From Volvariella volvacea V23 (taxonomy: Eukaryota > Basidiomycota > Agaricomycetes > Agaricales > Pluteaceae): DNA of 37,467 nucleotides. Below the pieces are notes generated by a model. That model did no database searches. It was not told where the DNA came from and saw only the letters and a list, made by a program, of their open reading frames with translations. The DNA is taken from the NCBI GenBank assembly GCA_000349905.1, contig KB722739.1:658619-696085 (forward strand). Reading direction: 5' to 3'. Numbering within the stretch: position 1 is the first letter of the stretch; every line of letters begins with the position of its first letter. The position numbers and the translations under genes are program-made. Positions 1 through 9,711 of the stretch are shown in pieces.

Positions 1-110
1 TGTGTATCTAGTCATGTATTTCTCCATAACATGTGTATATTCCAAGTACTGGTCCGTATACTCGGTTCAGATAACCATAAGTCCGGTCCATACTGACGGT
101 CTGTCCAACA
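1..110. mobile_element. LTR fragment (3' edge cut by window start)
   Basis: This segment matches the reverse complement of 280-389 at 100 of 110 positions and ends in the same terminal bases (CAACA), so it is the end of a second copy of the LTR that lies complete at 280-635, in the opposite orientation. It abuts Fb1 coding sequence at 111. The rest of the element lies outside the window, so its target duplication (expected TTTGG, 111-115) cannot be checked. All ten differences from the other copy are transitions. Confidence 0.8.
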
Positions 111-274
111 TTTGGCATTATGTCAGATTCAACTGAGTTAGATGCAACTTGTGCTGTGTGATTCATGATGGTGGACAACTGCAAGATCTCAAGCTGGGGT
201 GCAGTGATGTTTCGCAACCAGTGAAGTCTTGTTTCGGCAGGTCCTCTTTGAATGTGTAAGGAACGAATTCTATG

Positions 275-279
275 CATAT
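275..279. repeat. Target-site duplication CATAT (left)
   Basis: Left copy of the 5-bp direct repeat that flanks the solo LTR; the right copy is 636-640. Confidence 0.8.
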
Positions 280-635
280 TGTTGGACGGACCGTCAATAT
301 GGACTGGACTTATGGTTATCTGGACCGAGTATGCAGACCAGTACTTGGAATATACACATGTTACAGAGAAATACGTGGCTAGATACACATGGTAGATAGT
401 CATAGGATACAGGTAGATAGATCCTAAGTATCACCGAAGTGACCCACATCGATTCTGATGTGGATACCATCATTTCCAAAATGGTGGACGGCACTTGTCA
501 CTCCTCTGTACAAATAGTTCCAGCATGTACCTACCAGCCCCCCAATCCTTAGATATACACGAAGTATCATTACTCTCTACTCCTAGGTGAGGTGACCTCC
601 ATAGCCTCTAGCGCCTGTAAGGCTGCTGTTCAACA
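280..635. mobile_element. Solo LTR of an LTR retrotransposon inside Fb1
   Basis: A 356-bp segment starts TGTTGGAC and ends GTTCAACA, giving the short TG...CA inverted ends typical of LTRs. It is flanked by identical 5-bp direct repeats CATAT at 275-279 and 636-640, the target duplication expected for integrase-mediated insertion. Removing it with one repeat rejoins the F-box reading frame of Fb1 exactly (…ISNM + HRIRSLHI…), as in paralogues. It has no internal coding region, so it is best read as a solo LTR left by LTR-LTR recombination. Superfamily (copia or gypsy) cannot be told from this alone. Confidence 0.85.
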
Positions 636-640
636 CATAT
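636..640. repeat. Target-site duplication CATAT (right)
   Basis: Right copy of the 5-bp direct repeat that flanks the solo LTR at 280-635. Confidence 0.8.
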
Positions 641-1250
641 TGCTAATGGTAAGGCTGAAAAGTTCATTGAAGTCATTTCCTCTTCTCACGTGGACCATAG
701 ACCAGGTGTCGATATGCAATGGCTGATTTCCGGAGCATTGAATGAATAGCTTGAACAATTGAGGATTCAACATCCAGGCGTGTGACCATAGTGCAGGACG
801 ATCGAGTGCGATATCCTGCCACTGTGAACAGAATTGTGTTATCGGAAGCCAACGGTATGGTTGAAACGCATGCCAGTTGCTGAAACCCCATAAGCCTTCC
901 TTACACAAGATCTCTTTCATGTCTGCATTAGCTTCGTTAATGACAAGTGTTAAAATTTGGTTGATCAGCTCTGAAGGAAGACTGGGAAGCTGTCTTAACA
1001 TGTTTCTCCTCTTCTGGAGTTCAGCCAATTGAATCTCCAGCCAGAGGATTTCTGCATCTAGAAATGCAGCTGCGGAGTCGACAAGACCACTCTTGTCGAA
1101 TGCATGAAGCCTTGTGTGCGTGGTGAAGGAACAAGAATGAGCAGCAATGTTTGCTTCTATTTGTACTTGGCATGTCACAGCGACAGGGTCTGTTGTGCAC
1201 TCACTTTTAATTTCAAGTTTTTGCCTTGACCCAGTTGATGATTTTTTCAA

Positions 1251-1623
1251 GTTTGTTCGACGTTATATGCTCCCACTCTCAACCTGCTTACTGCGCGACA
1301 GCATTCTCTTTGATGCTTTATCACACTTCATAGAGCTTACCTGTAAAAATAACACCTTTATAAATTACACATGCTGATGGCTTAGATCTTGTGGTGAATT
1401 ACTCATCACAGTATTTATAGCATTGTGTTCAAATACAAGTAATTCAGGTGCATCAGAAGTTATTTCAAAAGCAGTTTATGCATTTAGGATATAATCTCAA
1501 TATGACTTCCAATGGAGCTAGGCGAATATATTGCTCATGTAAATTGTTCATTCAACCCAATATCAACACTAGATTGAATAATGAGAATGGGGCATATATG
1601 TGGCAGGTGGTTAACATACCAGC
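1251..1623. other. Intergenic spacer between Fb1 and Fb2, duplicated block
   Basis: No gene was seen. The part from about 1371 to 1622 aligns with about 6508-6749, which sits in the same place in the next array unit (5' of Fb3, 3' of Fb4). Shared anchors are CTGATGGC(T/C)TAGAT and the stretch before the stop codon of the downstream F-box copy. CpG sites of the 6.6-kb copy are TpG or CpA here. Confidence 0.65.
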
Positions 1624-3176
1624 CTAATTTGCAGCCCACTTCACCTTGACTACATCGATGAATTGCTCGAGCTCATTCAAAATGTCGCCCTCAATATCTC
1701 CCTGCACACCTGACAGAATTACCTTCTTCAATCCCAATTCTCTTTTCTTCCATCCCTTGAGCCACCTTAAGAACCTGTTCATCCAGTATTCATTATCAAA
1801 TGGGATGATAGTATCTGCAATATAAAAAACAAGAAGCCTCAACCTGGGGAATGAGCTAAAGTGTGTCTCATCACACTGCTCGCAGTCACAATATCCATGT
1901 TCCAATGGACGATGGAAGTAAGCTGTTTCATCATAACATAAAAAGGAGAGGAAGCTCAGAAGCTCTCATCGACCTTTAAAATAAATTTCAGAGACATGCT
2001 CATGCTCTCTCAACATGTAGAAGAGCATCCTTAGACCTATCCTATCTGAACACAAGAAGGAGGCATCAATGGAATAGATGTCAAGATTCATGTCCTGAGA
2101 CAGCTGGAGAAGCCAGCTATAGAAGGCAACATATGAGGAAAGGTTCACTGGAGCATGAGTTCAAGTTATAGTCCATGCTACAAGGTTGCTGCCCTCTGCA
2201 GCACATGCAATAACAGCAAGCCCATTGTTGTAATACTTAACAGAAAGGTGGTGTATTTGGGAGTTGGATGTGTGGTTAGAAATCCTAAATGGCTTGAAGA
2301 GGCTCGCTAGATTTGAGAAAGCATGGTCAACATCGTGAGGTTGATTGATGTCGAGTCTGGTGGATACCACAACTTAAGATAGATCAGGTAGAGAAAAATA
2401 GCGGGACATGAACCAAGGCACAGAAGTAAGCTGCATCGCCTGAAGGTGGGGTGACAAAATAGGAATGGCAGGGGCAGGATAGTCGAGTTTCAGATTGGGT
2501 TGTAGTACCTTGAGTGTGAGAATATTGGGACAGTGTTTAAGCAAGCCAAGTAAATCATGGATGGACACTCCACCCAGGGTGAGGTCAATCAGAGTGGGCA
2601 GGCACAGTGAAAGGAGTTGCCATCCTCAGCCTAAGTCCCCATTTATCTCCAATTGGCAGAGCTTTGGCATGACATCTGCACCGACTGATACGGCCTCTGA
2701 ACAGCTCCATATACATGAAATCCGCAATGTCTCCAACTGGGGAGCAGGTACTTCCCATAATGAAGCTTCTTTCCAACAGATTCCCCACAGATGTGTAGTG
2801 AGCAAATTCTGTGCATATTGGCAGTAATGAGGCGAAATATCTCGTCATCCCTCATGTCCATCCTCTGATTATTCCAAGTGGAAATATACAACAGATGATT
2901 CCTAGAATACTTAATAAAAACCCTGAATGATGCAAGATTTGATACCCAGAAATGAGCCCAGAGAGCTGGATTGTGTGGTGCTGCATCTCTCCATCGAAAA
3001 CAAAACTGTGTGACTGGAAGCCAGGAGAATAGTCGAGCTGCAGTTGGACCCCCACCACTAAGAATAGCTTTCTCCATTGCTGAGTTGGCATCATTGATAA
3101 TGAAGGTTAAAACCTCAGTAACGAGGTCGAGTGGATGTTTCGAAAATGGCACCAGAGCATTTCTCTGCCCTAGGAT
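1624..3176 (-). pseudogene. Fb2: F-box-like pseudogene
   Basis: Family features appear in order on the minus strand: RNALVPFSKHPLDLVTEVL (F-box-like core), WLPVTQFCFRWRDAA, a LLYISTW motif, RICSLHI, VPAPQLETLRIS, VMPKLCQLEI, LRMLFYMLREHEHVSEI and the Cys motif YCDCEQC, ending GLKKVIL… and a stop at 1624. The frame is broken by a shift near 2775, a TGA near 2632, further stops near 2374 and 1966, and a TAA at 3177-3179 just before the F-box core, with no ATG. It lies head-to-tail with Fb1 and Fb3. No full protein is possible. Confidence 0.82.
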
Positions 3177-3482
3177 TTATGAGCAGCATAGATATTCTGA
3201 TAATATAAGAACTCATTCATACCAAATTCATCAAGAGTGATGGCGATAGCAGTTGGGAATTGCAACCGCAAGGTGCCTGTTTGCTTATCTCAACATGCCA
3301 CTTCTAATCATGGCTTGTTTTTCCTTCATGTTAGCTCCTGTCAGAAATCGTATCCTTATTTCCTATTTATTCACCGACTATTTAATATTTATTTACATTT
3401 TCTTTTCTTTTCTTCTCTTAAGCGTCAGGGACCACATGAATTGCTTACTTAATCTAGATTAGATTAGATTACATCTTGGCCA
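3177..3482. other. Spacer between Fb2 and an LTR-like block
   Basis: No gene is supported. It contains a T-rich stretch (about 3350-3420) and a short run of GATTA repeats at about 3456-3471 just before the LTR-like segment. Confidence 0.4.
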
Positions 3483-3807
3483 TGTGATGTATTACCTTTT
3501 GAGCCACCTTCAGAGGTCTCGGGCATCAAGGTATTCTCGGCGGCGTCATTAGTCTTGGAGCCATCATTCCGGCTCACAGCTTATCTCTACCCAATGGGAT
3601 CTTAGCGATACCGGACACTGGTGATGTCATCATGAGGTCATAGATAGATACCCATAGAATAGTCTGGAATAGTATAAACATATACACATAGACTCTGGTG
3701 AATATATAAGTGGGCTTGGTTGGCTCTGGGGGGTTTCCTCAGTTTCAACCTTGTCTACTCTGCTGAGCTAGCTTTGTCTCAGAGACTCTGGCGCAACCTG
3801 AATCTAC
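3483..3807 (+). mobile_element. Putative LTR of a retrotransposon
   Basis: A 325-bp segment begins TGTGATGT and ends ATCTACA (TG...CA type ends). It contains a TATA-like box (AATATATAAG, about 3702-3711) about 100 bp before its end, the usual position of an LTR promoter. The 5 bp before it (GGCCA) and after it (GGCTA) agree at 4 of 5 positions. No second copy lies in the window, so the boundaries are tentative. It is unrelated by eye to the LTR at 280-635. Confidence 0.5.
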
Positions 3808-4240
3808 AGGCTACTAAGAGGTGAGTACGCGTCATTAGGATTCTTGTATTCCTTCTCGTCTCCCCCACCGGCTGGTAGTGAGAGTTTTCACAACCATGCC
3901 ACCAGTGATACCTGGGCGCCACTGTGTGGGTGATCCCTTGTAGTAGGCCCATCTGATAACGTGTGTAGATGTGTGCTGAGTAGTTGGTGTTTTCTTTTCT
4001 ATTTTTCTTCTGTGTATTGTCTCTGGGGCCAAGCACCCTCGTTGCTAACAGCTCCATTGGTGATGAATATGAAACATTTTGCACATGAGTTCCAAAATGA
4101 GTTTAAAAACTGTACTAGCGATCTCTCTTCCTCAAAAGTATGATCACCTTAACCACAGCTGGGAGTTTATGGACTTGGGTTTCAATGATGCTCACAAGCT
4201 AGATTTTCTGAGTGATCAATTCAAGCGCCACGGAGAATGA
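3808..4240 (+). mobile_element. Possible retrotransposon leader and start of a gag-like frame
   Basis: The sequence after the putative LTR holds a strong donor (GTGAGT at about 3821) and a branch/acceptor-like CTAACAG at about 4045-4051, then an ATG-led frame MNMKHFAHEFQNEF that is soon shifted and lost before the Fb3 stop codon. This may be the 5' leader and truncated first codons of the same element. No protease, integrase or reverse transcriptase motif is present. Confidence 0.3.
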
Positions 4241-4262
4241 CAGTTGTACTTACTTTGCCCTT

Positions 4263-5938
4263 TTATGCTGGGACCCGGACCACCTCAACCTTTTTGACAA
4301 ACTGCGCTAATCTATCCATAATCTCCTGCCCAACCTCAACTTGCTTACACTTTAGTATTATCTCCTTCAAGCCGAAATCCCTTCCTTGTCGCTCTTTGAG
4401 CCATTCACAGAATGCTTCTAGACACGATGCTTCATTGAGCAGGAATTTCTCATCTATATTCTCGAATAAAATCGTCTTCAGTCCAGAAAATGACATGACT
4501 CGCATTTGTTTGCATTCCACACATCCATAGGGCTGTTCTGGGAATCCTTGGTGTGAGCACTGGACTGTGTCCGAATTGGAGAAGGTGAGAAAGTCCAAGA
4601 AGCCATAACGACTCCAAATGTGAACGGTGGAGACGTGTTGGCGCTCACGTAGGGAGTGGAAAAGGATCTTGAGACGTACATCCTTTACCTGTTTGGTACC
4701 CGTATCGATGCGAGAAACCTCTGCGTTCGTGCTTTGAAGTACTTGAAAAAGTCGATTGTGGAATTGCGTGTACGAGTTTGAGCAGATAGAAGGGAACCCA
4801 ATGGATAAAACGTAACAGACGCTGAATGTCACGAGGACTTCGCCTTGTGGCCCATGTGCAAAAACCATAAGATCGTTTTTGTTGTGAGCAGCGGAGAAGG
4901 TGGAAATGTGCAGGTGGGCAGCGCGGAAAGGGTCCCTGAATAACTCGAGGGTGCGGGATAAGTTTGCAAGAGCCCTATCGACATCTACGCTGAAATGGGG
5001 ATCAACGTTGGTCTCAATTACCACCCATGACAGGGCGGGCAATTGGAAATATTCCAGCGTGTATCCTGGAGTGAAATAGATATGCAAGGTGTGGAGATGA
5101 GGTAAAAGAATAGGCCCAGAATCAACGAACCTCTGCATTTGCATCTTGATTCCTATTATCTTGAGACTGCGAAGGGCAGTGAAGCCTCTCAGCATGTCCA
5201 CCTGGCGACGAAGAGCGATGTTGAGCTTATCAAACGTAAGCTCAGTGACGGTCGGTAAGTGTGACGGAATGATTAAATCCGGTTCCCATCCTGAGCCTTC
5301 ATTAATCTCCAGCTCGCAGAGCTTTGGCATAACCCTCGCGTCGACGGAATCTTGCATGACGTCACGGTTGCCAAAAATGTGCGAGAACCGTAAAACCTCT
5401 AACTCGGGAGCAGGTACATTTCATAGTAGTTTAAGGCCATATCCCAGATTTGACGAGTGAAGATGAAGTGAGTGGATCTTGTGCAGATTGGTGGCGACAA
5501 GATGAAGCACCTCATTCTGGTCAGTGTGTCCATCGTACCAGGTGTCGACATGTAATAGCCGACCCCTTGAGCGATCAACGAAAGCTTTGCACAATTCAGG
5601 GACAATTCAGGGTTCGCCATCCAGATGTGGGTCCACAGGGCTGGGTGGCTCAACGTGATTTCTCTCCAGTGTGAATAAAACTGCATGATCAGGAACCAAG
5701 AAAATGGTCGAGGGGAAGCTGCACTCTTATTGCGTTGAACCTTTGCGTGGATGGCCTTTTTGGTCGCGGCGTTGGCTTCATCAACATCGAGTAGGATTTC
5801 GGCAACAAGCTCGTGAGGAAGTCGTGACAAAGGCGCTAGCGCGTTTCTTTGCCTTCGAAGCTTGACCAATTGATCCACCAAGTCGCGTATTTGCGCGTCT
5901 ATGTTGGCGATTCGAGTCTCGATAGAAGGCACGAGCGT
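4263..5938 (-). pseudogene. Fb3: F-box-like gene with start loss, 11-bp duplication and a stop
   Basis: Nearly complete on the minus strand: a coiled-coil-like N-terminus (IANIDAQIRDLVDQLVKLRR), F-box core LSRLPHELVAEILL, FYSHWREITLSHPALWTHIW, then after a frame change RLLHVDTW, KIHSLHLH, VPAPELEVLRF, a 364-codon open tail with MPKLCELEI, the Cys motif YGCVEC and an end at 4263. Lesions: the position aligned with the ATG-CTA-ATG start of Fb5 reads ACG-CTC-GTG; an exact 11-bp tandem duplication (5591-5612) shifts the frame; and TGA at 5421-5423 replaces an Arg codon of paralogues. The few lesions in otherwise conserved coding sequence suggest recent inactivation. An unseen upstream exon could in principle supply a start. 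Confidence 0.82.
5591..5612. repeat. 11-bp perfect tandem duplication causing a frameshift in Fb3
   Basis: ACAATTCAGGG occurs twice in tandem (5591-5601 and 5602-5612). Deleting one unit restores the reading frame into the family motif ending FVDRS followed by RLLHVDTW, so the duplication is the lesion. Confidence 0.85.
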
Positions 5939-6749
5939 ATGATGCGAGTTTGTGAGTGGTGGATGCGTAAAGAAGGGGTCCTGTCCGTGTGTGACGTGCC
6001 GTCACACCGCTTCAGTGCACCAGCGGGGTTCTTGGCTACTCCACCTTCTTAATTAGCAGCTGGTTTAGGTGGTGCCTACAATAGCCACTAGAACGATAAG
6101 CTGGTGTAGGGAGATAACAGCTAGTTTCCGGCCTGCAGGTCACGTATTTTGTTTACTATGCCCACAACTTATCGAAAGCAAGGTGTGAGGATAGCGGTGC
6201 GGGTTCATTGTTTTGGTAATGAAAGAGAATGTCCCTTTTTTTTTACTCTAGGATGATGAATACATGAATGGTTGACCCAGTGGATGTAGCCCTAATGCTC
6301 GTTGTAGGGAGAAATTGCAGCATTCGTGTTGAGTGTCCCTATTGAAAGACGGTTCAGTGTTAGAGATCGGAGTAGGAGTACAATAAATACTGTACCCTCA
6401 AGTAGTGCGCAAAGGCGCGCCATACCAGCAGAGTTTATACCTGCCTCAGCGAATTGCTGGGAACACCTCACGTTCCAAAAGATATACCTATAACCTGCAC
6501 TTACTGATGGCCTAGATTCTGTCGTCAAATTTATCACGACCTTGATTCATCAACGCGGAGCGTTCAGACGCGCCAGAACAGTTTCAAAGGTAGTCGGTGT
6601 ATTCGGGAATACGATCCCAATACGACCTCCGACTGTAGCAACACAATTAAATTATTACACGCGTTGAATATTCATCACAACCCAAATGTCGACGCTAGAT
6701 CGAACAATAAGAACAAATCGCACAGGAGGTAGGCAAGCAACACACTAAC
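5939..6749. other. Intergenic spacer between Fb3 and Fb4 with duplicated block
   Basis: No gene is supported. About 6508-6749 is homologous to about 1371-1622 in the neighbouring array unit and keeps many CpG sites (about 12 in 160 bp, against 1 in the matching 150 bp of the other copy). A T-run lies at 6235-6244. Confidence 0.55.
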
Positions 6750-7690
6750 CTACTTCCACATCGCGACTCGCCTCCCTCGAAAGCATCGACGGGTCGCTCG
6801 AATGTGCTCAGCATCTCCTCCAATCTCCATCCTTACACATCCAAGTATCACCCTCAACCCCAGTGGAAATGGGGATGCAACGACGTCGGGGTGGAAGCGA
6901 GATTGGGGGTGGCTAAAGGGGGTTGCGTTCATTCTAGGACTGGAGGCGCAGGCCTTTGCAAGATCAGCGAATCATCGCAGCCGACACGATGTTAGCCACA
7001 ACGGGCAGGTGTAATGGAAGGAAAACACCCCACGCGCACACCCTTCTTGTCTCCGGTTGCTTGGATTCTGCAAAGCAACGCCTCCATCGTCAGGGTGTAG
7101 CATAGTAGACCACGACAGTCCGGTATACGTAAAAGCCGCGAATCTTCAAAACGCAGAGCGAGAACATTTTGCAACCCACAGTCGTTTTCCGCGGGGCTTT
7201 CACATGCAGATGCGGTGGGCAGCCCTGTGGAATGTTCGTGACAACGAGTATGAACAGCTCTTCGCCAACCGTACCAGACATCGATGTGCAACAGCCGATC
7301 TCTAGAGCTCACCACGGATTCCTCGAACGACCTAGAGTTCGACACCCAGCGTTGCATCTCTCCACTTGGGACAGAGGTGTGTGACGAAGAACCAACTGCA
7401 AGAGCACGGCTGGACACGACCGGACGGAGCGCCTACCGCCCGCCTACCCGGGCGTCCATCGCCTGGCGTCTTTGAACGCCCTGGACCTCGATCAAGACCC
7501 CGTGGGCGTGCTCGTGTGGAAGGGCTGAGAGCAGCGTCGGCGTTTCTCCGTCTTTGAAGTTTGATGCATTTTGGTTTCTAAATCGCGTATTGATTTCTGC
7601 GTCAACACTGGCAGTGGAAATCTGGTGTGCGAAGGAAGGTGTGGGTGAAGGGTTGAGGGAGAAAGGGATGCCCCTTGTCCACCCCGCCTT
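6750..7690 (-). pseudogene. Fb4: F-box-like relic with internal deletion
   Basis: Scattered family blocks remain on the minus strand: LLSALPHEHAHGVLIEV (F-box core, about 7510-7460), VTHLCPKWRDATLGVEL, RDRLLHIDVWYG (about 7300), LQNVLALRF (about 7160), and then directly the C-terminal end LGLRVILGCVRMEI and RVAMWK with a stop at 6750. The middle of about 900 bp, including the leucine-rich region and Cys motif, is missing, and several frame changes separate the blocks. The C-terminal stretch aligns base by base with the Fb7 end (TTGGG(A/G)TTGAG…). Confidence 0.72.
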
Positions 7691-9711
7691 GCGTTGCTCT
7701 GCTCTGCGGCAACGACGCATACTGCAGGTACGCCGTGACAACACCCGGCAGGTGGTGGTGTTGGTAATTGTGGTATTAGGGCTATACGCCCTACGCCCTA
7801 CCCACACCAACGACTGCAATTCCTACGACGGAAATAACCAAGAGTGGATCGACGTCTGGACGACACGCATGGGCGTGTCGACGTACAAAGGCCCATCTAG
7901 CCCAACCACTGCAACGCAGCGACAGCCGTCATGCCTCGTGGATCGTTCTCCGAATCGACGGATCGCATCACATCGTAACTGCAAGGTTGGACGAGACGCA
8001 GCTGATAAGGCGTCTGGACCCCATATATATAGCCGACCACTGTCGGTGTGCATGTCAATGTCATGTTAAGCGTGTGACATCCTCGGTTGCTCGGTTGTGG
8101 CTGGTGGAGAAGGACGCAGGTGCTGATGATGCTTGGGCTTGGGCTTGGGCAAGTGCTGGTGCTGGTGCTGACGAGTACAGCTTGTCTTTATCTGATGCTA
8201 ATGACCACAAGCCGGTTACACGGTTGAACGGGTGGTCAGAGGGGCTCGAGGTCGAGAGTGCTCTAGTCTTGCATTATGATGTGTACCACTGCTGTCCTTG
8301 TGCTTTGGACCCTACATTCTCCGACCCAGTTGAGGTGATGGACGTCGTAGATGTGCTACGCAGACCAAAAGCGGGGACATCTAGATTTCAAGTTGAATAG
8401 GTGACGCGCTGTTCGGGCAGTGACATGTACTGACATGTACTCACCTGAATGATCCGGTACGAGCATCCTCGAGGCGGGTATGAATCCCGATCCCGAGAGT
8501 AATGGAGTATATACACATGTAGGAGATCCTTTAACCCCTTTCATAGTTTCCGAGATACAGCTAGCGGTGATTCATATTAATGTGCTGGTAGTCATCAAGT
8601 CGTGTACGGTGTCTAGATGCTGTACTAGTACTGCAGCGGATCAAGACAGCACCTGGACCATCCTTGCTCACTTCATGATCATCGCCCGCCGCGACTCGTA
8701 TGAGTGACGTCAATCACAGTTGAGAGCTACAGCTAACGCTGGCCCTCAAGTTACAGGTGCAGACGCCTCCCTGTTCAAAAACAGTTAAAAGACGTACTGT
8801 ACGTACAGCGATGGTCCGGTACCAGTGACACCGAGTACGCACTCCGAGTCCGAGGAAGGCGCGCAATATCCTGATGCTGTGCTGCGTTAATGAACGACCG
8901 GCCATGGACAGATTCTGCACCCTCGGTGTTTGCGCTGAGGACAAGCACAAAGCGTCTCTGCTAGTTCTCGAATTCATAACAGTGCCACTTCCGGTGTGAC
9001 AGCGCTGATAAAGCGAATGTGCCATCGTCCGTCCCGAATCCTCCCGGCGGAACATACCCAACCGAGGTCGTCCCCGGGTGGTGTGAGGCGTAGATGCGAT
9101 TCGGTGGCGATGGTGCCCGGGTGGTTGTTCCGAAGATGCGTGCATGCCTTGCGCCGATGTGACGACTCGGACGTTGTGCGAAAGGGTTGTCTGTTTTCTC
9201 GTCGATCGGGTTCAGGAGGGTGGCTGCCCCTGTTTGTGGGGCAGAGGGAGGAGCACCAGCATGTCTGGTGACCATGTTTAATGAACTCTTGGTCGTCTTA
9301 TCCCCATGGCCATTAATTCTGGGAGTCTCTTCTCCACAGCAAAGCTTGATAAGCAGGACGAGGCCTTGTGAGCAGCGTTATCTCGCCGCGTGCCTGCAGG
9401 GCCACCCCATCAGCCGGCAAATTAATTGTGCAGGGGCAAAATTGTCGCACTCTGGCTTTCCCACGGCTTTTCTGCGCCACATTTGGGTGGGTGACACTCC
9501 TCCTGCTCCTCCTCGTCCTGTGCTGTGCCCTCGTCGCTCCCCCCGTCTCGCCGGAACTTGGCTAGTGAGTGGTCTAGTAGCGGTGCAAGCAGCCCGTAAG
9601 TCGCATTTCTCGTGCTGTTGGACTCTCAGGGCGGACTTAAAGTCGTGTGGATAGCGGTCTATTGCATTTGCTATCTCGCAAGCTAAAATCTTCCCCGCCT
9701 TGTACCCCACA
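7691..9711. other. 2-kb intergenic region upstream of the large orphan ORF
   Basis: No convincing gene. It holds a TATATATA run at about 8025-8032, a Gly/Ala-coding-like purine/GCT repeat tract (about 8126-8172, units GGGCTT then GCTGGT), and a perfect 10-bp tandem repeat at 8421-8440. Open frames here are short, lack family features and overlap one another. The last few hundred bases probably include the promoter and 5' UTR of the ORF starting at 9712. Confidence 0.5.
8421..8440. repeat. 10-bp perfect tandem repeat
   Basis: TGACATGTAC occurs twice in a row; no coding context is known. Confidence 0.85.

Larger units (their letters stand above)
111..1250 (-). pseudogene. Fb1: F-box-like gene broken by two LTR insertions
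   Basis: The minus-strand frame 1250-636 encodes the N-terminal half of the array family: a helical, Leu/Glu-rich stretch (LDAEILWLEIQLAELQ), the F-box-like core LPSELINQILTL, then the family signatures WLPITQFCSQW and LHIDTW. The frame stops within three codons of the solo LTR edge (635) and resumes at 279 (HRIRSLHI, then ITAPQLEIL) until a second LTR at 110. The C-terminal half lies beyond the window or is lost. No ATG opens the N-terminal frame, so the start is also missing or in an unseen exon. F-box proteins bind Skp1 and recruit substrates to SCF ubiquitin ligases; this copy cannot make a full protein. The family call rests on similarity to Fb2-Fb7. Confidence 0.8.

Noticed and set aside
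7987..8400. 137-codon plus-strand frame with Ala/Gly repeats
   Set aside because: No ATG at the frame start, no recognisable domain, composition set by a simple repeat; probably not coding.
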